Below, in pieces: positions 10,897 through 21,014 of a stretch of 64,000 bases of DNA. The notes under the pieces were generated by a model, which did no database searches, had not been told where the DNA came from, and saw only the letters and a list, made by a program, of their open reading frames with translations. Origin of the DNA: Salvia splendens (taxonomy: Eukaryota > Streptophyta > Magnoliopsida > Lamiales > Lamiaceae); contig NC_056035.1 in assembly GCF_004379255.2 (NCBI RefSeq), forward strand, positions 34,239,208 through 34,303,207, given 5' to 3'. Position 1 is the first letter of the stretch, and every line of letters begins with the position of its first letter. The position numbers and the translations under genes are program-made.

Positions 10897-12248
10897 TGAT
10901 GCACTATTTATTAGTGCTAAAATACCTGCAAGTTTCCAGGGTAGATCTATTATAGCTAAAGGTCAGTACCGGGATATCGAACACAGGGAATAAGATTGCA
11001 ACTGGCTATCATATACTAAGCGTCATATACTATTTAAAGACACATATGTTTTTTTTGGGTTTGATTTTATTAAACTAGACTGAAAAATAAATAAACAAAT
11101 AAAAAGAAAGCATATAAACAATGATACAAAGCACGCATAGGAATGTAGAATATTAGGATCCAAAACACAATCGACTTTCTTGAATTACGGTCTCTAGAGT
11201 TATTAAGTCGGTCACTTAACTGGATTAAACCCTCTCCCGAGGTGAGAAATCCGTAGATTAGGTGTTGAAATAAAAGTCCCCTTTAAATCTCTAACATCTA
11301 ACTCCTAAAAGATCGTTAAGACCAATGACCTCACGTGAAACCTCAACTCTCCCGAGTTCTGTTGAATTAAAGTGTGAATTATCCATTTTCCAAGTCAACT
11401 ATTTCGTCCCCCGAGTACTCTAATCAACTCTAACATGTATTCAAGAGGTAGCTAATCAATTGAATATAGAAAGCGCAAGGATAAATCAAATAACTACAAG
11501 AGCTAACAAGGAAAATCAATCGAATATCTTCACAAAAATTCCACAATTGATGTTTAACTCATAGACAAGTAAAAACTACAAATAAAGTACGAGACATGAA
11601 AGAAATTGATAAAACCCAAGGTTGAATCTTCAATCTTCAGTCTTCTCTTGCCTGGATCTGCAGAACTCCGCTTCAATGGAAGATGGATGAATTTAAGGGT
11701 GGAATATGGAATGGAAGAATTGTAGAGAGGAAGAAGGATTGGAGGCTCTGAGATAAAAATTATGAATTAGGTTCAGAGGTATTTATAGGCTGGAAAAATG
11801 TTTATTTTTGATAAATTTCGTGCCCTACAAGAAATATGAGAGATTTGGTTTCAGAATATAATAATTTCTTTTCTTCCGTGAATTTCCGCATAAATTCCCG
11901 CCAGCTTTGACTGCACTGCGCAACTTTCGTAGAATTGTCATAACTTTCTCCACAGAACTCCGATTGAGACATGCAAGATATCCACGCGAAGCTCTTTCGA
12001 AGACGAAGAGAATGGCATGTAGTAAGCACTGACTGGATTTCAAAATCGCTGGCAGAATGAGCTCGAACAGAGGGTGCTTTACTTTAGCCTTATTTTCATC
12101 TTTTTCTATCTTTTTCTATCATTTATCAACAAACACGTCAAAAATACAAAAAGTATAACATATGCAATTTAAGAACATAATTTGCATGATTGACATTTAA
12201 AACAAGTCAAATTTAGTCCTTAAAAACATGCAAAATCTGTGTTTGTCA
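10897..12248 (-). repeat. 5' LTR of the gypsy-like element
   Basis: 1352 bp, TG...CA on the minus strand, differing from the other LTR by scattered substitutions and tiny indels, most visible in the first 170 bp on the plus strand. Confidence 0.85.
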
Positions 12249-12253
12249 CAAAT

Positions 12254-13286
12254 CATACTTGGTTCCCAATAATACTTGGAGTGTAAATCTTACTATATAC
12301 ACATACTTTATACCCTATATAAAGGGTGACATATTGTTAAATAAAGAGGGAATGTTTTTTTTTTGCTTGCAAACTTTGCCAAGAAAGCAATTTGGTCCGT
12401 AATATTTGAAAATATCTTTTAAGGGTCATTAATATCTTTTGAGCTATCTTTTTGATATATCAATTTTTTTAGATGAAAATAAATACTCCTAAGCCCATGA
12501 ATGACATTTCTATCTATTTGATTTATTTTCTTTATTATAATATTTAACATGTAACTATGAGGTTGATTATATTTGTAATTCCAATATTAATATTGCTTAT
12601 AACTTTTTTTTCAAAACTTATGAACTAATATGTTATTGTTATAGTTGAAACTTTTTTATGTGGTGCATACTTAGCTATTGTATCTTTATATTTGTATGAC
12701 TCTTTGGTATTAATGATTATTATTGTTTATTAATTATTTGATATGGACAATATTGAAGTGTTTATCCTGTCCATTAATACAATATAACTAAAATTATGAT
12801 TGTTGGTTTTGTGGTAGGGATAAGAAAGAAGTTTTGATTAATTTCATAAACAATGCAAATTGCATACAATTTATATCAAATGTGCATATGCATAAATATA
12901 TGTTTTGGGACTGTACATTAAAATTGTTTTACATATTTATGATTTTAATCCTTAAATAATCAATTTTAAAATGTGAACTTACTCTTGAAAAAATTAATTC
13001 ACCACAAGATTTGACTTCTAAAGCAGACCAAACTAGTTGGAGAACATATACCAAATCAGATATAATACTACCGTAGGGCCATCTAAATAACTGAAATAAC
13101 TAACAGTATTTCTCCTTCCCTAGAAAAGTGGGGAAAAAAAGTGTATCCACCTACAACATCCTCCAGATTCCTGCCTAAAATAATTCATTTCTTTCTTCAA
13201 TTCCAATGAATATCTCAATGGATTGCTACAAGAAAGCAGACAGAGTAAGATACACACATTCAAATATTACATATATATGTATGCTT
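12254..13286. other. AT-rich intergenic stretch
   Basis: No coding or clear transposon signal recognised. The right end should contain the promoter of the HIPP gene. Confidence 0.4.
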
Positions 13287-13293
13287 TATAAAT
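13287..13293 (+). promoter_or_regulatory. Possible TATA box of the HIPP gene
   Basis: TATAAAT lies 33 nt before the first in-frame ATG (13327) and 42 nt before the second (13336). The leader would be very short, so the site is tentative. Confidence 0.35.
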
Positions 13294-13326
13294 TTTGATG
13301 TGTGGCTATGTAATAAAAGCAACAAA

Positions 13327-13815
13327 ATGATTTCCATGACAATTGGAAAACAACAGGTTGTGGAGGCAGAATACAGGGTTCCTATGCATTGCAATGCCTG
13401 TGAAAGAAGAGTTGGCAGAGCAATTTCCAAACTCAAAGGTTTCATCATATATATCCATTTCTCTTTATAGGCAATTTATATCTCAAGGCCATAACACATT
13501 TCCAAAAAAATACTATATATATAATCTTGAATCAACAAGTTGTTCCGATCCACAGGCGTGGAGACGGTGATGACTGACATGGCGGAGGACAGGGTGGTAG
13601 TGATAGGAAAGATCGATCCGCACAAGGTGTTGAAGAAATTGAGGAAGAAGACGGGGAAGAAAGTAGAGCTTGTGGGGAATGAGGATGAGGAAGAAGAGAT
13701 GAATTGCAGCGGGGAAGAAGGTAGTATGAGTTATTGGCGAGATCACTATTATGGAGACGGTGAAAACCACATGATGTTCAATGATGAAAACACAAATTCT
13801 TGTACAATCATGTGA
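13327..13815 (+). CDS. Heavy-metal-associated isoprenylated plant protein (HIPP), single HMA domain
   Basis: Exon 1 ends at 13438 and exon 2 is 13556-13815, with a 117-bp GT-AG intron inside the HMA domain after KLKG, a position common in this family. The protein is 120 aa from the ATG at 13336, or 123 aa from the in-frame ATG at 13327. The N-terminal HMA domain has MHCNACERRV, with the metal-binding CxxC pair at residues 19 and 22 (from 13336). The second half of the fold reads VETVMTDMAEDRVVVIGKID. An acidic tail leads to the C-terminal CTIM, a CaaX box for prenylation. The family binds metals such as Cd, Cu or Zn and tethers to membranes; roles in metal homeostasis and stress are known for relatives. 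The metal for this member is unknown. Confidence 0.88.
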
Positions 13816-14757
13816 AACATGTGCACATCCTGTGGAGAAAATGTTAGAGTAGGAAGAATGACCTTTGCTCGTTAGAGAACAATTATATTCAAGACCAATT
13901 GAAAAGTGTAATATACTAAATACCATATGTTAACAGATACACAGAAAGGAATGACATAGCAATCAAAAAGCTCCTTTGAACGACCGGCATTTTTGCAACA
14001 TGTGTGCGTGCACTCAATGTAGTGCTTATACACCTTGCACTCATCAATGCCCTCTTAAAACTTTATGTTTATTTAACGCAGCTCGAATGCCAACCGTCCG
14101 ATAATGGTATACTATTTGCTTGTAAATCCCTAACTTTCGCCAATTTTTGATTCTCCATGCGACATACCCGTTTTAAAATCTGCTTGTAAATGATCAAACT
14201 ATCGATTTGTTCTTATTTTACAACTCATTAGGGTTTCCATGTTGGCATAAATTAATGAGTTATTTACATGACACACATCAACAAAACTGTGTCATATTAA
14301 AGGCAGCAAAATGATAAATTAAATCATTTCATAAGTTGTATTCATGTTTCTCGTTTCTTTGCTCGTTTCCCACTTCCAGCTCATTTTTTCTTGATATAAA
14401 TCATATAGTATTTATTTAACTTTGTATAATACGACTACATATAATGTGACGTCGTTATTGTTGACGTCCAACAACGTGGCGAAATTAAACTATCAACTTA
14501 TGTCAATATTAAAAATTTGATTTGTTGGAAGATCATATAATGTGACTTTTTAGTTGACATCCAATAATATGATTAGTTGCAAAATAAATAAAAAAATAAA
14601 TTATAATTCAATAATTAACAAGTGGATGGGATAGGGAAGCAAATTACCACGAATCGATTAAAAAGGCACATTCATTGCATTCCATTTCTAAGCAATCGAA
14701 ATTCGTAGAGAGAGAAGGAAAGGTCGGCGAGAATCATCCAACCGTCAGATCTGCAAG
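13816..14757. other. Intergenic stretch between HIPP and LIFEGUARD genes
   Basis: Holds the HIPP 3' UTR and the promoter/leader of the LIFEGUARD gene. Several ACGT-core motifs (GACGTC near 14451 and 14463, AACGTGGC near 14473) could bind bZIP factors, which is only suggestive. Confidence 0.4.
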
Positions 14758-17562
14758 ATGCACACCTACACCGCCGTCAGTACTGCCGATGCCCACAAGG
14801 TCGGAGACATTGACATAGAGTCCGGGGAGCGCCTCTACCCTGGAATCGGCCACGGTGAGAATCTGCTGCGATGGGGATTCATACGCAAAGTCTACGGCAT
14901 ACTGGCGGCGCAGATCCTAGTAACCACCGCAGTCACCGCCGCCACTGTTCTCTACGCGCCGATTAACGACCTCCTTCGCGCCAATTCTGGCTTACTGCTT
15001 TTCCTCGTCTTCACTCCCTTCATCTGTGAGTGCGATCAATTTAATTGCACTCTTTCCTCTGATGATTGATTAATTTTGATGAATCGGCCACATTTATGAT
15101 TGAAAATTGTGATTACACCTCGTATTAACCTAACTTTTGTGCCTTCCAATCAAATACTAAATAGATCTGGGAACTGACTCGCATGAGGTAGGTTAAATTT
15201 GCAGATGTGCAGCTGGTTAATAGGTGCTTAGAGCATCCACAACCGTGCTCTTGCCAGCGGCACGGTTGTGGGCCCGGGCGGTACTATTCATGTCTGCTCT
15301 CTGGCAAGAGCACAACACCCACAACTGTGCTCTTCCGCAAGGACGAGCACAATTAATTTAATATTCAATTAAACATAAACATTTCTATAATATTAAAATT
15401 CATTAAAAAAACATAAATAATATTACAAATGACAAATAAAATAAAAAACGACATAATTAAAATCCTAAAAATTAAAAATTATATAATTAAAATACTAAAA
15501 ATTAAAAAAATCACTACTCGTTGCCGAATTTCGCCCACATGTGTTTGATTAGGTCTTCTTGTAGCTGAATGTGGGTTCGGGTATCGCGCATTGTGTGTCT
15601 TGTCTCGATCCTCTGGCCAACCGTAGTATGCTCACCTCGGCGTGGGGGAGACCTCGCTGTTGAGCTTCCGGCTTCATCCTCGTCGTAGAAGCTAGCCGCT
15701 CTTGGCCCTTCGTAGGCTATAATCATGTTGTGTAAGATAATACACGTGAACATGATGTCGGCGATATTATTCACGTACCACAGCCGAGCCGGGGCCTTCA
15801 CAATGTTAAATTGGGCTTGAAGGACCCTGAAGGCTCTTTCAACGTCTTTCCGCGCGGACTCTTGGCGCTGCGCAAAAAGAACCCGCCTCAGGTCGTGCGG
15901 GTTGTGGAGCATCTTCACGAACGTCGACCACCTTGGGTAGATATGCTTCGTAAGCGGCACGATGTTGTTCGTAGTATTCTTGTTCTTCGCGTTCCGCTTC
16001 CGCCATAATATGGGTGAAATCCATTTGAGGTTTTGAATGAGGGATGAATGTGTTGATAGTTTGTATGAGAATTTTAAGAATGAGAGATGAATGGGAGATG
16101 AATTGATGTGATAAATGGATGATGAATGTGTGTATTTATAGATGATTTTGGGGGAAAAAAAATAAAAAATAAAAAACTCAAAAAAATTCAGAAAAAGGGG
16201 AAAAAACGGTCATATTTTTGGGATTTGGAAATTTTTTTTTTTAATCATTTTATATAATTTAAAAACGATTTTTAAAATAAAAAAATAATTCAAAGGCCGT
16301 TGCCCAATCATAAGCCGTCATGCATCGAGCAGCGCCGTGCCAGCTGCGGCGGTCCTCGTCCTCGCCGCTGGCACGGACGGCGGCCTTCACTCCCACCACC
16401 GTTGTGGATGCTCTTATGTTGATAGATATCATCTGAATGTGGTCTCATACCTTCAGGTCTGACCGTGGAGTATATATGACGTGGTTTATCACTTTTATCT
16501 TAAAGTTTTAGATGATTCTCCTGATAATGGAATGTTTAATTACTCACAGTAACTCTACTGAATTATGGTTTTTCCTTCACCTGTGGGCTATAATTCACAA
16601 ATCATGATTTTCTGTACCAATGTATTGTTTTTTGTTAGATTGATAGAATGTGTAGGAAGTTAACATATACATATGGCAAACTGTTAGCTACACATGCTGT
16701 GTTATTTACTGATAGCTAAGATTAAGTGACCATTTCTTCAATTTACGTGAGGTTTATGTTGTGCATTTCTCTATCTGACTGGAACTTTCTTACTTACGGA
16801 ATATGATTGTTCCGATACAATGTCTATCAAGTACAGAGGAGCAATTGCATCAAATAATATTGATTTTAATATGTTTCTGTTATGTTTGGAGCATTTAACA
16901 GAAACTTGATTTGTATGACAGTGTTGTGGCCACTCCATATCTATCGCCAGAAGCATCCATTGAACTTGGTTTTCCTCGGACTCTTCACTGCTTCTATGAG
17001 TCTAACTGTTGGAGTGAGCTGCGCTAACACTGAAGGTTGGTAACTTACTACAAAATCGCAGGAGTTCGACACGGGGTTTGTTTGTCTAATCCTTCTCCCT
17101 ACTCTGCCATCACGTACAGGAAGACTTGTGCTTGAAGCCTTGATATTGACCTCAGCTGTAGTTTCAGCACTGACTGGCTACACCTTCTGGGCTGCTAAGA
17201 AAGGAAAAGACTTCAGCTTTCTGGGACCAATCTTGTTTACTAGCCTGTTCATCTTGATCTTGACCAGTTTTATTCAGGTACTTCCTCTCTTCCGATCTAT
17301 TTTTCTTTCCATATGTTGGAATTAGCTGTTAAACTGTATTCCACTGTGGTAAATGCAGATGGTATACCCATTGGGATCTACCTCTGTCGCTGTCTACAGC
17401 GCGATCAGTGCCATAATCTTCTCAGGATACATTGTTTATGATACTGAGAACCTAATCAAGCGCTTCACATACGATGAGTACATCTGGGCATCGGTCACCC
17501 TTTATCTCGACGTTCTCAACCTGTTCCTTACCATTCTGCGGATGCTGAAACAAGATAACTGA
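14758..17562 (+). CDS. LFG: LIFEGUARD / Bax inhibitor-1 family membrane protein
   Basis: Four exons: 14758-15025, 16922-17035, 17120-17277 and 17359-17562. They join without a break into 247 aa. The N-terminus is a soluble tail (DAHKVGDIDIESGERLYPG), followed by about seven hydrophobic segments starting at VYGILAAQILVTTAVTAATV. Conserved family stretches include KHPLNLVFLGLFTA, SALTGYTFWAAKKGKDFSFL and YIVYDTENLIKRFTYDEYI near the C-terminus; the paired acidic residues there are thought to form the pore latch of the BI-1/TMBIM fold. Plant members sit in ER or other endomembranes and modulate calcium leak, cell death and powdery-mildew susceptibility. Intron 1 (1.9 kb) is long because it holds a Harbinger element. 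Which LFG paralogue this is cannot be settled. Confidence 0.93.
15231..16413 (-). mobile_element. PIF/Harbinger deletion derivative inside LIFEGUARD intron 1
   Basis: The inverted ends begin GAGCATCCACAAC on both sides, and perfect TTA duplications lie at 15228-15230 and 16414-16416, as expected for PIF/Harbinger. The 1183-bp element carries transposase remnants on the minus strand. Confidence 0.9.
15514..16024 (-). pseudogene. Truncated Harbinger transposase (HARBI1/ALP1-like)
   Basis: The ATG at 16024 opens MDFTHIMAEAEREEQEYYEQ, the short N-terminus. Near 15930 the frame changes and the C-terminal third follows: YPRWSTFVKMLHNPH, SARKDVERAFRVLQAQFNIV with the catalytic glutamate, WYVNNIADIMFTCIILHNMI, and a stop at 15514. 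The middle of the nuclease with its two catalytic aspartates is missing, consistent with an internal deletion. Confidence 0.8.
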
Positions 17563-18595
17563 GGCACACTCTAATTACTAGTGCATAGACGCTCCTATGT
17601 GTTTAGATAATTGAAGTGTTTTGTTTTGGTTGATGTGGAAACTATGAAAATGTTAACGTCACTGCACTTGAGTTGTGTGCTCGAACAAAATATTATCCCA
17701 ACTTAAATGTGAATAAGGAATTCACAATTTGTCCCTACTTTCTGTTATTCCTTAGAAATTTGTGAAGCAACGGATATACTTTAGAATCCAGTGTCACTGG
17801 ATAAATGATGCATCATATGCCCCTAAACCCTAAACTTATTTTGCATACAACTCGGAAACTCTATCACAGTTTCCAAATACTTCACAGATGGCAAGCGTTT
17901 CATTGCAGAACTTTATATTAAAAATGGTGTCAATTTTATCATTTGACCCTTGCCTTTAATCTAAGTTCTCTAATTTACTCCACATTATCAATATACGATT
18001 TTGTTTACTACTGAAATGCTTATTAGAGAGGGAGTACGTCAACCCTTCTCCTCACCTTCTTTCCCCCTCCTCCTCCTCCTCCACTGCCGATCGTATCCCC
18101 CTTTCTCCTCCGTCTTCTGCCCCCTGTATTGCAACCTCTTATCTTGCCTTCGTGGAGAACACCGCACACACAAGAGTGGCTTAATTTACAATTTGGAAGG
18201 TGTAATTAATAGTATTACACTCCGACCTTTGATCAATCTATTGATATTACATAAGCCTCCCATCAAATTATAGCATGTGGTAACATGAATAGATAAAGGA
18301 AACTCCCTTTTCATGCATGAATTTGCCCATTAATATGTCAATCAACAGTCAGAAGAAGTCATATTCAGTGCATCATCTGAACACTAGCAACAAAAACATA
18401 GGTAGAAAGATTCAACATGATGTATAATCAAGAAATGAGTCACGGTTCGAATCCTGACACAATACAATCGTTCCAAAAGGGGATATACACAATGTTAAGA
18501 ATAGAACGGAAGCATTAAAAGGTGCATAAAGAGCTAGACTGCATAGTGTTATCAACATTTGGCAGAATACATTACTATATCATTCACATGACAGG
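17563..18595. other. Intergenic: convergent 3' ends of LIFEGUARD and BSD genes
   Basis: Contains both 3' UTRs. A plus-strand open frame at 18001-18273 has no recognisable domain and lies in a pyrimidine-rich tract; not called. Confidence 0.45.
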
Positions 18596-19810
18596 TTAAA
18601 CATGGTGGTCATCATCATCTTCAATATCCCAAGTGAGCTCTTCATCATCTTCCTCCTCAGCAACCAACTTCTTCCCAAGATCAACATTGCTCTCATCAAC
18701 ACTCCTAATATCTTCAATCTCGTCCCATCCAAGATCATCCGCGTGCGATGACCGTTGGCTTGAGATGATCGAGATATCACTCCCTAGCTTCCCATCCGAT
18801 GAAGCCTCCTTCTCATTGCACACTGATCTCCCCCCCAAACTCTCATTTTCACCCTTTACACCCGACACACCACCACCCTCGCCATCCCTTCCTCCTTCCT
18901 TTTCTTCATCTCCATCCCCCAACCCTTCCACCCCTTTTCCCTTCTCCTCCACCACCTCACCCTCCTTCAACTCATCTCTAAACCTACATTCACCATTATC
19001 CTCATCATCATCATCGTCATCGACATCCCAACTCAATTCCTCCTCTTCCTCCCCGGAAATGGCCCTCTTCACCATCCTCAATCTGGCCTCCTCCGCTCTC
19101 ACAACCCTATCAACCCGATAAAAGTACCTGCACCAAAACGTCTCTTCATCAACCTTAACCGGCACAACCTCGCCGTAAATCTCAGCGACCGCGCCATCCT
19201 CTCCGAGCAGCCCCTCAATCTCCCCCCTCCTCTCCTCCAACACAAACCCCAACCTCCAATCGGCATAGCCACTCTCCTCCACTTCATCAATATAAGTACG
19301 GATATCACATTGCACGGCGCGAACCATCGCATCAATCCTACTATAGGGCTTAACACTAGCACTGAAACCCAATTCCGCATCACGGCTATCACTAATTCCT
19401 ACGCTATTGTCATCATCGCCCTGATCCAAATGACTATCATTTGAGGCAAAGTTCAAATCCTTACCGATTATGTCGGAGACTGTGGAGCCCACGTTGTCAA
19501 TCGCCTGACCCACGGCCTCGAGCGACTCCTGGGCGATGGCGGCGCCGGACTCGAGGCGGGCGGGGAGGTCTTGGACGGCGCGGGTGGCGGCTTGGCGGAT
19601 GACGGAGGTCTCTTTCTTGATGCCGGAGCTGAATTCCTGGAGATCTTTGTAGTAGTTGTCGATTAAGGATTCGGATTTTGAGGCTATGGTTTTGAGGAGG
19701 GAGGATCCGATTCCCCAAGATGGGGCGGGAGAGGGGTTTGGGGAGGTGGGGGTTGTAGGTGGGGAAGGGGAGGGGGAGGGCTCCGAGAAGACTGATTTGA
19801 AGAAGTCCAT
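18596..19810 (-). CDS. BSD domain-containing protein
   Basis: Single uninterrupted exon of 404 aa with the ATG at 19810. Order: MDFFKSVF, a Pro/Ser-rich linker (11-30), a helical region with SWGIGSSLLKTIASKSESLI (31-50), then the BSD domain around residues 182-236 with DWRLGFVLEE, EIYGEVVPVKVDEETFWCRY and FYRVDRVVRAEEARLRMVKRA. The tail is strongly acidic and carries two related motifs, EEELSWDVDDDDDDE and DEELTWDIEDDDD, the second at the very C-terminus. BSD domains occur in TFIIH p62-like proteins, synapse-associated proteins and plant proteins of unclear function; no enzymatic role is implied. A TATATATA run at about 19893-19900 on the same strand could be its TATA box. Confidence 0.9.
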   Translation of the reverse strand: MDFFKSVFSEPSPSPSPPTTPTSPNPSPAPSWGIGSSLLKTIASKSESLIDNYYKDLQEFSSGIKKETSVIRQAATRAVQDLPARLESGAAIAQESLEAVGQAIDNVGSTVSDIIGKDLNFASNDSHLDQGDDDNSVGISDSRDAELGFSASVKPYSRIDAMVRAVQCDIRTYIDEVEESGYADWRLGFVLEERRGEIEGLLGEDGAVAEIYGEVVPVKVDEETFWCRYFYRVDRVVRAEEARLRMVKRAISGEEEEELSWDVDDDDDDEDNGECRFRDELKEGEVVEEKGKGVEGLGDGDEEKEGGRDGEGGGVSGVKGENESLGGRSVCNEKEASSDGKLGSDISIISSQRSSHADDLGWDEIEDIRSVDESNVDLGKKLVAEEEDDEELTWDIEDDDDHHV

Positions 19811-20132
19811 CGGAGTAGAAAGGGGACAAATTGGGTAAGTGATGCCTTATTGGGAAGAAGGTGATAGATACAGATCGTGGATTTGTGTATGTATATATAT
19901 ACACGCGTGTGATGTGTATTTTACTCCTACAATTTTTGTTTTTTGTCAATTGAATATATGTATAGGCGATCCACTACCGTAAAATGTAAATCTATACCGG
20001 AACATATATTTTGCGACAATTTTATTCAATGTTGAATACTCCATAATAAAATAATCATATTTTTACTTTTTTATAAATGCAACTTTTGAGTGAAAAGTTT
20101 TTTAAAAATGTGCAATAGATCTAAGTTACTTA

Positions 20133-21011
20133 GGGCATCAACAATAACAATAGATCCGCCATAGCCCAGCCACAAACTCCTCCTGCCACATCATCAGCAT
20201 TAAAAATCCTCTTGCCACATCATCAGGACAAGCAAATAGTCCAGCAATAACTTAACAATAGCCTAGCCACATTACTCAAAATTATATAAAATAAATAATT
20301 GACAATCACACAAAATACGGAATTAAATTTACGACACAGATACGAAAAAATTCAATAATATTATTTAAATTAAAAAAAGTACATTAAAAAAAACACACTT
20401 CATTAAAATTAAAATAACATTACAACATCCTCATTAATGAGTTTGTCCCACATCGAAAGTGGAACATAAAACATTCAAGGATGTCTCTATAAAAGAGAAA
20501 CAACCAAGAATGAGTTTGTCCCACATCGAAAGTGGAACATAAAACATTCAAGGATGTCTCTATAAAAGGGAAACAACCAAGAATGAGTTTGTCCCACATC
20601 GAAAGTGGAACATAAAACATTCAAGGATGTCTCTATAAAAGGGAAACAACCAAGAATGAGTTTGTCCCACATCGAAAGTGGAACATAAAACATTTAAGGA
20701 TGTCTCTATAAAAGAGAAACAACCAAGAATGAGTTTGTCCCACATCGAAAGTGGAACATAAAACATTCACGGATGTCTCTATAAAAGAGAAACAACCAAG
20801 AATGAGTTTCATAAAAAAACATTACATAAAAAAAATTAAAATTTTTGCTCGCCGATCGGGAGCCTCCAATAGCGGCCAGCCGATCGGCGAGCGCTCGGGA
20901 ATCGGCGTGCGCTCGCCGATTTGGTACTCGCCGGCTGCAATAGTTCGGCGAGCGGACCGGCGAGCGCCAAAAATCGGCGAGCCGGTGCGCTCGCCGCTAT
21001 TGGAGATGCTC
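20133..21011. mobile_element. Harbinger-like MITE carrying a 73-bp tandem array
   Basis: The inverted ends are imperfect (GGGCATCAACAATAAC; GAGCATCTCCAATAGC, 12 of 16), with TTA duplications at 20130-20132 and 21012-21014. The right subterminal region (20845-21005) is GC-rich with many CGGCGAGC-type repeats. The left part resembles the 3' non-coding ends of the Harbinger copies at 21015 and 25606. No transposase remains; the centre is occupied by the 73-bp array. Confidence 0.75.
20436..20809 (+). repeat. Five tandem 73-bp units, each with a snRNA-type USE and TATA box
   Basis: Five full units plus a 9-bp stub. Every unit contains GTCCCACATCG, an exact match to the plant snRNA upstream sequence element (RTCCCACATCG), at 20445, 20518, 20591, 20664 and 20737. 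Each is followed after 32 nt by TATAAAA (first at 20488-20494). That spacing is close to the Pol II-type plant snRNA promoter arrangement, about 33-34 nt; Pol III U6-type genes have about 24. Units differ by only a few substitutions. No snRNA body follows. Whether the units drive transcription is unknown. Minus-strand frames across the array are by-products of the repeat. Confidence 0.8.
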
Positions 21012-21014
21012 TTA

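Larger units (their letters stand above)
7000..12248 (-). mobile_element. Non-autonomous Ty3/gypsy-like LTR retrotransposon (Tat/Athila-like), minus strand
   Basis: Two near-identical direct repeats, 7000-8349 and 10897-12248, begin and end TG...CA on the minus strand. Next to the right-hand LTR, TGGCGCCGTTGCCGGGGA (minus strand, 10890-10873) is a primer-binding site complementary to a plant tRNA-Asp 3' end, as used by Tat/Athila elements. Next to the left-hand LTR the minus strand has a purine tract containing TTTGGGGGAGT. Orientation is therefore minus, with the 5' LTR on the right. Flanks TAAAT (6995-6999) and CAAAT (12249-12253) match at 4 of 5 positions. The 2.5-kb interior has no gag or pol frame. 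A minus-strand stretch near 9707-9750 (AAGCGCTTGTTGGGAGGCAA) resembles a motif common downstream of pol in these elements. High LTR similarity points to recent insertion by borrowed machinery. Confidence 0.85.

Noticed and set aside
18001..18273. Plus-strand 90-codon frame
   Set aside because: Low-complexity pyrimidine-rich stretch between convergent 3' ends, no recognisable motif.
18633..19121. Plus-strand Ser/Pro-rich frame of 162 codons
   Set aside because: Antisense shadow of the acidic tail of the BSD gene.
20420..20766. Overlapping minus-strand frames with repeated text
   Set aside because: Artefact of the 73-bp array (73 is not a multiple of three, so all frames recur).
20436..20809. 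CRISPR-like array
   Set aside because: Units are directly adjacent with no variable spacers, and the DNA is plant nuclear; it is a tandem repeat.
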